In this document: positions 50,507 through 58,315 of the stretch, in pieces | How the letters are laid out: each line of letters starts with the position of its first letter | Numbering within the stretch: position 1 is the first letter of the stretch | NCBI RefSeq assembly: GCF_008692605.1 | Contig: NZ_LFCT01000024.1 | Span: 34,159 to 98,158 of the forward strand | Source of the DNA: Sphingobium estronivorans | GTDB taxonomy: Bacteria; Pseudomonadota; Alphaproteobacteria; Sphingomonadales; Sphingomonadaceae | Length of the DNA stretch: 64,000 bases | Direction of reading: 5' to 3' | Position numbers and translations under genes: made by a program | The notes under the pieces: model-generated | The model's database searches: none | Told to the model about the DNA's origin: nothing | Seen by the model: the letters and a program-made list of their open reading frames with translations, nothing else

Positions 50507-52150
50507 TCAGGCCGCGAGGTCCGTAACCGGAGCCTGGACTTGCGGGGCGACTGGCGCCGCGGGCGGCCCATAGGTGCAGTCGAGGGTCATCGCGCTCGGC
50601 AGGCGCCCGGACCAATCGAACCCGAGCGCGTTGAGCATGCTCGAGATGAGATCGGATTTCTTGGAACCGAGGCGCTTTGCGAAGGCCTTCTGTCCCATAT
50701 GGGCAACGAGGCCGCATTCGTTGGCGATGAACTTAAGCTCTTCCTTGGTGTATCGCTCAAGGAAGGCTTGATCGACTTTCCAGGTATCGCGCAGATCGAC
50801 CTCGAAGGCTCTGGCGAGATCGGCGACATGATCGAAGGTGAGGACGTCCTTCGCATAGGCGGCGCCGATGACGGAAAGCACGATTTCCGCCTGCCGGTCG
50901 GGCAGCGTCCTGATCGTCGTGATCTTCGCACCGTAATCGAGGTCCGGGAAGGCAGCGCCGACCAGCAAACCGGCACGGGATGTCAGGGTATCGGCTTTGA
51001 TCTGCGAGAGCGTGCCGGACATCGCCGCGACAAGGATCGTGGTTTGTGCGTGGCCGGCGTTGCTTGCGAGCGCACGGGCGAGCGCGGTGCGCCAGGTAGC
51101 CTCACGAAGGTCGGTGGTGCGACGTGCGATCGATTTCGCAGTGACGGCCGGTTTGTGCGCGGATGAGGCGCTGCCGGCCGAAGGTGCCGTGATCGACGGT
51201 GCGGGTGAGGGTTTTTCGATATCGTCATCAACCGACGGCTCGGTTTCGACCGAGTCCTCTTCATGGTCGGTGCCGGTCTCGTCGGTGGGGTCATCCTGTT
51301 CGTCATCCCCAGAGCGATCGGCAGCCGCAGGAGACGCGGTCCTTGCCGCCTTCGCAGCGCGTTCCTGCTCCTCGAAACGGATCGTTTCGGCGGCTTCGGT
51401 TTTCAACTGGAAGCATGTCGGATTGGTGCAGCTCCCATCGTCGACATGGGTCTCGAAAAGAACGCGCTGCACGCCGGAATTGAACGGACAGTTGAGGCAT
51501 TCGGTCTTGTCGAAACAGGCATTGGCGAGGCTTTGCGTGACCCGCATGAGAAGCTTGAGGGTCTTCGCCACGTCGAGGCCAGCGTCCAGGATCGTTTCGA
51601 GGGCTTTTTCCTGCTTGTCGGCGGGCACGGCAGCGAGCAACTCGGCGTGTCCGACCTTGATCCGGCGCTCATCGAGCGCGCATTTGGCGGCGTCGCAGAG
51701 TTCCGCGAGTGCGAGCCGGCGATCGAGCTTGGCCCGAGACCACCCGAGCCGCCGCGCGGCTTCGGCGCGGTCGCCCTGGCACGCCGCGAGGTAGCGAACC
51801 GCGGCATCGGCCTGCTCGGTTTCGGAAGGGTCGTCACGGTCGTCGTTCTCGGCGATCGCGGCTTCCAGAGCCTCCTGGTCGGTCATCTCGCGGACGATCA
51901 CGGGGATCCTGCCGTCGGGACCATAGACTTCCAGGGAAGCATTATATCGCCGCTCACCGGCAACAAGTTCGAAGGCATCGGCACCATCCGGTGCGGGGCG
52001 GAGCAAGGGCGGCTGAAGAACGCCGCGCAGGCCGATCGAGATTACCATTTCTTCGTGCTTTTTCGGATCGAAGAAACGGCGGGGATTTTTCCCCTTTACG
52101 ATCTTGGAGAGCGGCAGCGTAGTGGGCCAGGTCGGCTGTGGAGCGTTCAA
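50507..52150 (-). CDS. PRTRC system ParB-like protein
   Basis: A 547-aa protein, first gene of the PRTRC operon. The ParB/Srx fold is at 15-115 (NPRRFFDP; GLRGVLQPPLLRP; FELVAGERRY), followed by a KorB-like helix-turn-helix (RAEAARRLGWSRAKLDRRLAL). Then a Cys cluster (CFDKTECLNCPF ... CTNPTC), an acidic linker rich in Asp/Glu (about 270-320) and a helical C-terminal domain. The TTG at 52150 has AAGGAG seven bases upstream and fits the family better than the ATG at 52201. It may bind DNA sites of the element; no ParA is visible nearby. Confidence 0.9.
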   Translation of the reverse strand: MNAPQPTWPTTLPLSKIVKGKNPRRFFDPKKHEEMVISIGLRGVLQPPLLRPAPDGADAFELVAGERRYNASLEVYGPDGRIPVIVREMTDQEALEAAIAENDDRDDPSETEQADAAVRYLAACQGDRAEAARRLGWSRAKLDRRLALAELCDAAKCALDERRIKVGHAELLAAVPADKQEKALETILDAGLDVAKTLKLLMRVTQSLANACFDKTECLNCPFNSGVQRVLFETHVDDGSCTNPTCFQLKTEAAETIRFEEQERAAKAARTASPAAADRSGDDEQDDPTDETGTDHEEDSVETEPSVDDDIEKPSPAPSITAPSAGSASSAHKPAVTAKSIARRTTDLREATWRTALARALASNAGHAQTTILVAAMSGTLSQIKADTLTSRAGLLVGAAFPDLDYGAKITTIRTLPDRQAEIVLSVIGAAYAKDVLTFDHVADLARAFEVDLRDTWKVDQAFLERYTKEELKFIANECGLVAHMGQKAFAKRLGSKKSDLISSMLNALGFDWSGRLPSAMTLDCTYGPPAAPVAPQVQAPVTDLAA

Positions 52151-52306
52151 GGCTGATCTCCTTATGGAATGTGGCAGGGCCGTCCGCGCCGGGTCACGCA
52201 TGCGCCTGCGGCGGGTCGGGCTGTTGACGGCGATGGCGGGGGAATCGATGCCGGTCGGGTCATCGAGGGGGCGGATATGTCGGCAATCTCAAGCCGACCA
52301 CCAAGA

Positions 52307-52325
52307 CCCCTCCCCCCTTCCCTCC
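52307..52325 (-). repeat. G-rich leader tract, copy 7 (before PRTRC operon)
   Basis: Minus strand reads GGAGGGAAGGGGGGAGGGG, 156 bases before the TTG start of the ParB gene; farther from the start than most copies. Confidence 0.55.
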
Positions 52326-52444
52326 GGTGGCGCAGGGAGTGGCTCGGAGGAGGGGCAGGCGCTTTCTTGCACATGGAATTGGCGCGCGCCGAGCGGCGAG
52401 ACATCGCCGACGTCGCGCGCTTTTGTCCGCAGTGGTGTCGCTGG

Positions 52445-52651
52445 CTACCGCGTGATCACGCGGCGGGTCAGGTCGGGGATGCGAACATTGTCGTAGGGAC
52501 TGCTGACCGACATTTCCAACGCGTCTCGCTGGGCGCGATACCAGTCAGTGGCCTCGACGGTGTAGGTTTCGGTTGCATAGGGTTCGCCCCCGCTGGCGAA
52601 CTCGATCTCGATGGCGAAGCGCTGGCGGTCGATATGCGAAGATGCTTGCAT
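52445..52651 (-). CDS. Small hypothetical protein
   Basis: A 68-aa protein (MQASSHIDRQRFAIEIEFAS at the start) with AAAGGA before the ATG. Beta-rich and acidic in the middle (EPYATETYTVEATDW). It lies upstream of the PRTRC operon with 294 bases between them, which hold only the G-rich tract. Confidence 0.62.
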   Translation of the reverse strand: MQASSHIDRQRFAIEIEFASGGEPYATETYTVEATDWYRAQRDALEMSVSSPYDNVRIPDLTRRVITR

Positions 52652-53007
52652 GGTGACTTCCTTTCGAAAGCGAAAAGGGCAGCTCCGACCAAGGTCGAAG
52701 CGGCCGAGCAGAAGTGAGGGTGGAGCTGGAGAAGCGACGCGGTGATCCGCACCGGATCGAGCGCGGTCATGCGAGAGCGATCAGATTTTCATCCGCGTGG
52801 AACAGCGTGAATAGCCATCGGCGCGGGGAGCGATCCGGCATGGGACTTCGCCAGGAAGTTACGGCGCGGCCCAATCACCACGCCACCCATAACCGCCCTC
52901 CTCCCCTCCTTTTGACTTGCCCGTCGAATATCGGCACTTGTTCGTTTACGTTTGCGCAAGTGGGCCTGGTTCAAGGCCGCTGTCTCCAGCGAGAAGAGGG
53001 ATATTGC
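52652..53007. other. Gene-free region upstream of the MucR-like gene
   Basis: No gene supported. It contains a dyad CACTTG (52935-52940) and CAAGTG (52957-52962) with 16 bases between, 45 bases before the MucR-like start, a candidate operator. TTGACT at 52912-52917 could be a -35 box; no good -10 box follows. Confidence 0.45.
52896..52909 (-). repeat. G-rich leader tract, copy 8
   Basis: Minus strand reads GGAGGGGAGGAGGG, 244 bases upstream of the 68-aa minus-strand gene. Same orientation as the other copies even though the nearer gene is on the plus strand. Confidence 0.45.
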
Positions 53008-53766
53008 ATGGCCGAGACCGAAGAAGCCGGCGTCATGTCTTTGACGGTGACGTTGCTCAGCGCCTATTTCGTGAACAACACAGTTCCGAGCAGCGAACTG
53101 CCTGCACTCGTCGAGGGAACAAGACGGGCTCTGCTGGGCGACGCAACCGTTGCCGCCGCGGCGCCGCTGGCCGAGAGCAAGGAAGACGCGGTCGAAGCCG
53201 CCGCTTCCGCATCCGAGTTCAAGCCCGCCGTGACCCTTGAGGAAAGCCTCGCCTCACCCGACCATATTCTGAGCCTGATCGACGGGAAGCCGTACAAGGC
53301 TCTCAAGCGGCACTTGTCGGCGCACGGGCTGACGACGGTCGAATATCGCGCGCGCTATGATCTGCCCGCAGACTATCCGATGGTCGCGCCGGGTTATTCG
53401 GCCTCGCGGCGCGAAGTCGCGATACGGCTTGGATTGGGTGGGAAGCGCAAGGGCGTGTCGGCGCCGCCGACACCGGCCCCCGAAGAGGTGGCGACAGGCG
53501 GGGTGGAAACATCAACTGCACTGCCCGGTGCCGAAGAAGCTCCGGCCGAAGCCGCGCCGGTCCGGCGCACGCGAGCAAAAGGCGCACCTTCCGGAAAGGC
53601 CGCGAGCGCGCCGACGAAGGTGAAACGCAAGGCGGCAAGCGGGACGGCTAAGCCCGTTGCGGTCAAGGCGGCGTCGAAGCCCAGGCGGAGCCGGGCACCG
53701 AAGGACAGCGTCGGCACGGCAACACCGCCGGAGGTCGCGCCCGCCGAGGCCCCTTTGGCCGGCTAG
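53008..53766 (+). CDS. MucR/Ros-like regulator lacking a zinc Cys, with a basic tail
   Basis: A 252-aa protein. LTVTLLSAYFVNNTVPSSEL (about 12-31) is the MucR oligomerisation region, and the DNA-binding part is DHILSLIDGKPYKALKRHLSAHG, then YRARYDLPADYPMVAPGYSA. In Ros/MucR the zinc is held by Cys-x2-Cys/Asp and two His. Here the first Cys is Ser (Ser89), with Asp92, His102 and His106 kept, so zinc binding may be weaker. Residues 150-252 are Ala/Lys/Pro-rich with basic patches (KVKRKAAS; KPRRSRAPK), like an H1-type tail not usual in MucR. It may act as a nucleoid-like silencer of the element. Confidence 0.82.
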   Translation: MAETEEAGVMSLTVTLLSAYFVNNTVPSSELPALVEGTRRALLGDATVAAAAPLAESKEDAVEAAASASEFKPAVTLEESLASPDHILSLIDGKPYKALKRHLSAHGLTTVEYRARYDLPADYPMVAPGYSASRREVAIRLGLGGKRKGVSAPPTPAPEEVATGGVETSTALPGAEEAPAEAAPVRRTRAKGAPSGKAASAPTKVKRKAASGTAKPVAVKAASKPRRSRAPKDSVGTATPPEVAPAEAPLAG

Positions 53767-53791
53767 CAGCGGAGGACCGGTTGCGACGCCC

Positions 53792-54712
53792 TCAAGCCGC
53801 CTTCGCCTTGCCGGCCATCCGCAGGACGTCGTTCCAGTCCTTGAAGCCGAACGGCGGATATTCGGTCTCGATGGTGCGCCCGGGCATCTCGTAGGCCTCG
53901 ATTGCGTTCGCCACGCCGATCTCGCCCGCAATGTCATTGTCGGGGAAGAGGACGAGCCGCGTCACATTGTGGGGAATCGCGATATGGTGCAGACGCTCGC
54001 TGCCGAGCGTCGCCCATACGGGCATGCCGAAGAGCATCATCGCCGAGAGCGCCGTTTCCACGCCCTCGGCCAAGCCGAGAACCGATGTCGCGGGAGCGAG
54101 CATCACGGCGGCGCGGTCCGGCCGTCCGAGCGTCATTCTTGGATCGGCGAGGTCGCGGGCGCGTCGCGCGTCATCGCGCTCGAGGAAGGTTCGTTGGATC
54201 GCCACGAAGCGGCCATCTCTGTGGAGGCCGCCGTCGTGCAGCGCCGCGATCATGGCGGGCCGGAAATCCACCGCATCGCCCTGCCCAAGCGGCGTGCGCG
54301 GATGGAAGCGCAGCGAACGCGGCAGGATGGCGATCCTGCGGCGGCGCAAATAGAGTTCGGCCGGCGTTCCGCTGAGCGGCCGCGCTTCGTCCCAGATGCG
54401 CTGCGCGATCTGGCGTCGCCACAAGTCCGTTCCCGCGTCCGAGGGTGCATTTGCGGTCCTCTCGACATTGAGGAGGGCATTTTCCTCCAGGCGCAGGATC
54501 TCGCGGATGACGTCACGCGTGTCGCAGCCGGCGAAGCATTTGAAGAGGAGGGCGTTGTCTCCGACCCGCACGGACAGGCTGGGGCTGTGGTCCGTGTGCG
54601 CCGGGCACAGACACATGGCGCCGCCGGGCTTCCAAGTGCCGCCGAGACGCTTGACGATTTCGGAGCCGATCGCCTCCAATTCCGGGTTTCGGTTGTTGCT
54701 GGTGCGCGCCAT
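53792..54712 (-). CDS. Toprim domain, primase-like protein
   Basis: A 306-aa protein. The N-terminal CHC2-type zinc ribbon has CLCPAHTDHSPS and LFKCFAGCDTRDVI; then a helical linker and a Toprim domain with VLGLAEGVETALSAM (Glu of Toprim) and VLFPDNDIAG (DxD-like). It lacks a helicase domain, as in many plasmid primase-like proteins of about this size. It may prime the complementary strand after transfer. A G-rich tract lies 138 bases upstream. Confidence 0.85.
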   Translation of the reverse strand: MARTSNNRNPELEAIGSEIVKRLGGTWKPGGAMCLCPAHTDHSPSLSVRVGDNALLFKCFAGCDTRDVIREILRLEENALLNVERTANAPSDAGTDLWRRQIAQRIWDEARPLSGTPAELYLRRRRIAILPRSLRFHPRTPLGQGDAVDFRPAMIAALHDGGLHRDGRFVAIQRTFLERDDARRARDLADPRMTLGRPDRAAVMLAPATSVLGLAEGVETALSAMMLFGMPVWATLGSERLHHIAIPHNVTRLVLFPDNDIAGEIGVANAIEAYEMPGRTIETEYPPFGFKDWNDVLRMAGKAKAA

Positions 54713-54850
54713 GGGGATATCCGAGCAATTGGCCCGGCCCGCTCTGGTCCCTTATGCGCGCGCTCGGCGCAGCCATGCGAGGATAGACGGGTCAGGCAAG
54801 TAACGGCGATTGCAGGACCGGTGCGGCCTTGAAATCACCCGGCAACCCCA

Positions 54851-54866
54851 CTCTCCCTCCCCTCCC
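54851..54866 (-). repeat. G-rich leader tract, copy 9 (before the Toprim gene)
   Basis: Minus strand reads GGGAGGGGAGGGAGAG, with three good G runs, 138 bases upstream of the Toprim gene and 15 bases below the end of the nuclease-like gene. Confidence 0.55.
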
Positions 54867-54881
54867 GAACCACTCGCGGCG

Positions 54882-55520
54882 CTATTCGGACGGAGGAGGC
54901 GCTCTCAGCGAGCTCGGTTCCCCGGGGGCCGAGACAGGTATCCACAGGTAGCGAAACCGGCCGGCCGGAAGGCCCAGATCGGAATAGTCGCGCCAAGCGA
55001 GCGGATATCGGCCGCTCAGTTGCAGGGGCACGTCCCGACCCCTGGTCGTTCCTGCGCCGGCCTTGTCACCCCATTGGAGTGTGCCGGCGAGTTCCTTCGC
55101 CTCAGCGATATCGAAGGCCGCATCGACCGTATCGCCGCGCCGGCGGGGTTGCCAATAGGCAGGGTCGTTTGAAAGGACCAGGACGGCTGCGTCGTGGTTC
55201 GTCCGGCGAACGAAGGCCTCCATTCGGGCCACGTCCTTGCAGACGTCGTGGCGCCGGATGTCATGGGCGCTCTGCTGCCGGAGTGTGAATCGCTCCCCGT
55301 CAACTTCGGCAACGAGGCTCTTGCAGAGATATTTCAATTCCAGAGCAAAGGGTCGTTCCCCGAGAAGGAGGACGTCGATCGCGCCGCGCAGGTCGCCGCC
55401 AAGCGGATATTCCAGTCGGATCTGCTGGTGCGGCTGTCGGATGCGCAGTTCCATGGCCAGTTCATGCTGGAGATCGGCCTCCGAACAGAAGACCGGACGC
55501 CGTCTGGCCATATCGGACAT
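54882..55520 (-). CDS. PD-(D/E)XK nuclease-like protein
   Basis: A 212-aa protein (from ATG 55520). GAIDVLLLGERPFALELKYL gives Asp49, Glu61 and Lys63, the D...ExK of restriction-like nucleases; VDGERF and HDVCKDVARMEAF fit later helices. Starts further upstream (ORF open from 55565) are possible. The C-terminal third is Trp/Tyr-rich. It may be a nuclease acting in replication, repair or defence; alone it shows no partner. Confidence 0.72.
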   Translation of the reverse strand: MSDMARRRPVFCSEADLQHELAMELRIRQPHQQIRLEYPLGGDLRGAIDVLLLGERPFALELKYLCKSLVAEVDGERFTLRQQSAHDIRRHDVCKDVARMEAFVRRTNHDAAVLVLSNDPAYWQPRRRGDTVDAAFDIAEAKELAGTLQWGDKAGAGTTRGRDVPLQLSGRYPLAWRDYSDLGLPAGRFRYLWIPVSAPGEPSSLRAPPPSE

Positions 55521-55565
55521 CACTCGATCAATCTCGATCAATTCAAGCTCCCCCGCACAGTTCAA

Positions 55566-55868
55566 ACGAGGTTGCTATAGCGGCCGGGGTTAAGCGAGCG
55601 TAGCACGTTGGAGACTCATCGCTGGCAGCAGATAAACTAAATTGAATCGCAATAGTGGGTGGCGTAAGCAACGATCCTCTCACATGAAATTGAGAACCGC
55701 AACGCATCGACTTAAGAGCGCCCTATTCCATATCTCAGTCTTTTTCACCGCCCGCTTCGCAATCATCCAAAATGGAGCAATGCATTCCGGGCGCAATTTA
55801 CAGGCAAGAACTTACAATATGCCGCGTGGAGACATGAGCTTCTTTCTCCCATGAGAAAGGAGCGTGTC
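55566..55868. other. Gene-free region before the lasso-cluster regulators
   Basis: AT-richer than its surroundings; no gene supported apart from weak short frames. Near its end lies a perfect hairpin CTTTCTC-ccat-GAGAAAG (55842-55859), whose 3' arm overlaps the AAAGGAG ribosome-binding site of the short ORF at 55869. Promoters for the cluster probably lie here. Confidence 0.5.
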
Positions 55869-55940
55869 ATGCCCATTCCGACCAATTTGATTGCGGATCC
55901 CCGACCAACGGACAGGTCGCCCCGGGAGAGGCTGACATGA
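55869..55940 (+). CDS. 23-aa coupled leader ORF
   Basis: ATG 55869 has the ideal AAAGGAG six bases upstream and codes 23 residues (MPIPTNLIADPRPTDRSPRE..) ending in TGA at 55938-55940, which overlaps the ATG of the MarR-like gene at 55937. The hairpin covering its ribosome-binding site suggests translational control of the regulator. It is a candidate leader peptide; the peptide has no repeats of one amino acid that would hint at attenuation. Confidence 0.5.
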   Translation: MPIPTNLIADPRPTDRSPRERLT

Positions 55941-56332
55941 TGGAGGGCGCTCGCATCGCAGCGACGGTGGACCGGTGCAGCATGGCCGACTTCGCGGAAC
56001 AGGTTCAGCGCTTGCTCGCCAACGAACTGGGTCGCGATCTCTTCACCATCCCGGCATTCGAGATGCTTCTCGATCTCTATACGTGCAGGTGCCGGCAGCC
56101 GCGTTCGCTTACCGCCCTGACCGCAGCATCGAGTGCATCGGAGCGAAACTCGCAACGGATCGTCCATCGCATGGCTGAACGTGGGCTGGTCAAGCTCCGA
56201 CGCGATCCAACCGATGGTCGAAGGATCATTGTCGAGCTGGAACCGGAAACGCGGATATTGCTCGACCGCTTCTTTGACCGGTTGGTGGAACTCGTGACGG
56301 TTGAGCCGGCGCCCAAGAAGGCCGGACGCTAG
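55937..56332 (+). CDS. MarR-like winged-helix regulator
   Basis: A 131-aa DNA-binding protein. The winged helix spans about 45-110: LTALTAASSASERNSQRIVHRMAERGLVKLRRDPTDGRR with the wing DGRRIIVELEPE, as in MarR family proteins. It is directly upstream of the sigma factor gene and may control the cluster in response to a small molecule or to the nutrient state. The N-terminal helix is preceded by a Cys (RCSMADF). Confidence 0.78.
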   Translation: MMEGARIAATVDRCSMADFAEQVQRLLANELGRDLFTIPAFEMLLDLYTCRCRQPRSLTALTAASSASERNSQRIVHRMAERGLVKLRRDPTDGRRIIVELEPETRILLDRFFDRLVELVTVEPAPKKAGR

Positions 56333-56609
56333 GAATGCGATACAGAGCGGCGAATGGGAGGCCTCGTGCTCTTAGTATCTTGCAACCACCCGGAAATCGT
56401 TGCAGAGTTTTCGCGCAGTGCGGAAAGCGGCTGGGAACCGCCTGCAGGATAAACCTTCCAGGCATGGCAACGGGCCCATCCATGACGGTTGGGCGCACGC
56501 ATTGGACGTTATTGCCCGCCACCCTTGGGTGGTTCTGTCATGCTGTCTTCGTTGTCTGCCTGCCGTTGCCCTTTGGCGCGCTTCGACCTCCAAACGTGCG
56601 CGTAGACCC

Positions 56610-57158
56610 ATGTTTCGCGCCAGTGAGGATAAAGGCACCTGCGTGCGTGCGTCCGCACGCTATGGCGACCGCCAGTTCGAAATCGTCTATCGGAGGGAGG
56701 CGCCTAAGCTGCTTTTATACCTCAAACGGCGGATCTGGCAGGAGGAGGACCGGCACGACCTGGTCCAGGAGGCTTTCACGAGGCTGGTCGCGTCGCGATC
56801 CAGCGCGGCCACAAGCAATCCCGGCGCCTATTTGCAAGGCATTGTTCGACATCTTCTCGCCGATCGCGCGCGGGCCTGGGCCAAGGCAGAGGCCTTCGAT
56901 CCGGTCATCTATTCGGCCGGTAAGGACATTGCCGGGCCGGATACGGTCGCGGAAATAAACGACATGCGGGAAAGCTATCGACTGGCTGTCGAAAGCCTCC
57001 CGCCAAGGACGAAAGAGGTATATTTGTTACATCGTGCCGAAGAACTAGGATATAAGCAGATAGCTGAGCAGCTTGATATCAGCATCCGAACCGTGGAGTG
57101 GCATGTGGCTGAGGCCATTGTGCGCATCGGCAAGAGCATCGGAATTACCCATGGCTGA
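56610..57158 (+). CDS. FecI-like ECF sigma factor
   Basis: A 182-aa ECF sigma factor. Region 2: FEIVYRREAPKLLLYLKRR, EEDRHDLVQEAFTRLV; region 4: LPPRTKEVYLLHRAEELGYKQIAEQL with DISIRTVEWHVAEAI as the DNA-binding helices. ATG 56610 gives the usual FecI length; the ribosome-binding site is weak and longer frames are open upstream. It overlaps fecR by eight bases. It probably transcribes the TonB receptor and isopeptidase genes when the receptor senses its peptide. Confidence 0.85.
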   Translation: MFRASEDKGTCVRASARYGDRQFEIVYRREAPKLLLYLKRRIWQEEDRHDLVQEAFTRLVASRSSAATSNPGAYLQGIVRHLLADRARAWAKAEAFDPVIYSAGKDIAGPDTVAEINDMRESYRLAVESLPPRTKEVYLLHRAEELGYKQIAEQLDISIRTVEWHVAEAIVRIGKSIGITHG

Positions 57159-58215
57159 AGGCGAGATGCCGGAGCCTATGCCGAGGATGGACCAGCAGAT
57201 GCGAGAGGCGTCCCTGTGGTTCGCCAGGATGCGGGGTCCTGATGCGGACGAGTGGCGCCCTCAGTTCGAGGACTGGCTGGCCCTCGGGGCATCGCATCGG
57301 GGTGCCTACAACCGAGCTGGCGAGATATTTGCCTTGGGTCGCTTCATGGCGGCCCAGCATGAGGAGCAAGCCGTCGAGGCCAATGACAATGACGAGAGCG
57401 GACACCGTTGGAGATGGACGGCGATCGCCGCCAGTCTCCTCCTGACCGTCGGCGTCGGAGGATGGATCGCGAAGATGGAGCTGACCGGCACGCGAAGCGT
57501 TCCCGTCCAGGTGGCGCAGCCGAGGATGGATCAACGCGCCGAACGCCAGCGCTACGCGACGTTGAACGGTTCCAAAAGGACGGTTCGGCTCGCCGATGGT
57601 TCCTCGGTCGAGCTCGCTGCCAACAGTGAACTCTACACAAACTTCACCTCGGACCAGCGCGAGTTGAAGCTCGAGCGCGGCCGTGCCCGCTTTGAGGTCG
57701 CGCATGAGGCTCGCTCCTTCGTCGTCCTGGCCGGCGGAGGGAGCGTGACTGCGCGCGGGACGATCTTCGAGGTCAGTCTGGAGCGTGACGAGCGCGTGAC
57801 GGTGAGGCTGCTGCGTGGTGCTGTCGATGTCGAGCGTCCCAGCACCATCAAGGGAACGACCGGCCCGGCCGCCATCGCACGTCTTGAACCGGGCGAGATC
57901 CTCAGTTTCGCGATCGTCACGCCGGCGCTGCTTCATCCCCCTGCGACAAAGGGTGAGCTTCAGCCGCTCGAACCCCCGGCGAATATCGTGCCGGTGCGTG
58001 AGTACGAGCGCACCCCATTGGCTGCGGTAATTGCTGAAGCCAACCGGGATTCCGCGACCACGATCCATCTAGGCGACCCGAGCATCGGGGCGTTGCGGGT
58101 GAGCGGCCGGTTCCGGGTGAACGATGCCGATCAGGTTGCCGATCGACTGGCTTCGCTGTTCGACCTTGACGTCGAAAAGACCAAGCCGGGTGAAATCACT
58201 CTCAAGCGGCGATAG
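57151..58215 (+). CDS. FecR-type anti-sigma regulator
   Basis: A 354-aa membrane protein. N-terminal cytoplasmic DUF4880 (MREASLWFARMRGP; WLALGASHRGAYNRA), one membrane helix near 92-112 (WTAIAASLLLTVGVGGW), the FecR domain (about 145-250: VRLADGSSVELAANSELY; TARGTIFEVS), and a C-terminal STN-like unit that should meet the receptor's signalling domain (LAAVIAEANRDSATTIHLGD). It holds or activates the sigma factor according to the receptor state. It overlaps the sigma gene. Confidence 0.88.
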   Translation: MAEGEMPEPMPRMDQQMREASLWFARMRGPDADEWRPQFEDWLALGASHRGAYNRAGEIFALGRFMAAQHEEQAVEANDNDESGHRWRWTAIAASLLLTVGVGGWIAKMELTGTRSVPVQVAQPRMDQRAERQRYATLNGSKRTVRLADGSSVELAANSELYTNFTSDQRELKLERGRARFEVAHEARSFVVLAGGGSVTARGTIFEVSLERDERVTVRLLRGAVDVERPSTIKGTTGPAAIARLEPGEILSFAIVTPALLHPPATKGELQPLEPPANIVPVREYERTPLAAVIAEANRDSATTIHLGDPSIGALRVSGRFRVNDADQVADRLASLFDLDVEKTKPGEITLKRR

Positions 58216-58233
58216 ACAGAAACTTTTTTTGTG

Positions 58234-58248
58234 ACCTACCCCGTAGGT
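58234..58248 (+). promoter_or_regulatory. Dyad before the TonB receptor gene
   Basis: ACCTAC-CCC-GTAGGT (58234-58248) is a perfect 6-bp dyad, 68 bases upstream of the receptor start and just after a T7 run. It could be an operator for the MarR-like regulator or part of the sigma-dependent promoter. Confidence 0.4.
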
Positions 58249-58315
58249 TGCAGTTTTGTTGCGATGCTCCCTGAAAATCCCGCCAAATTGTCGGGAGTTT
58301 CCAACGGGGGCAAAG

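Noticed and set aside
56383..56391. CAACCACCC resembling the radC junction core, a possible right end
   Set aside because: A nine-base match, and the sequence after it does not encode the rest of RadC (SGDP...).
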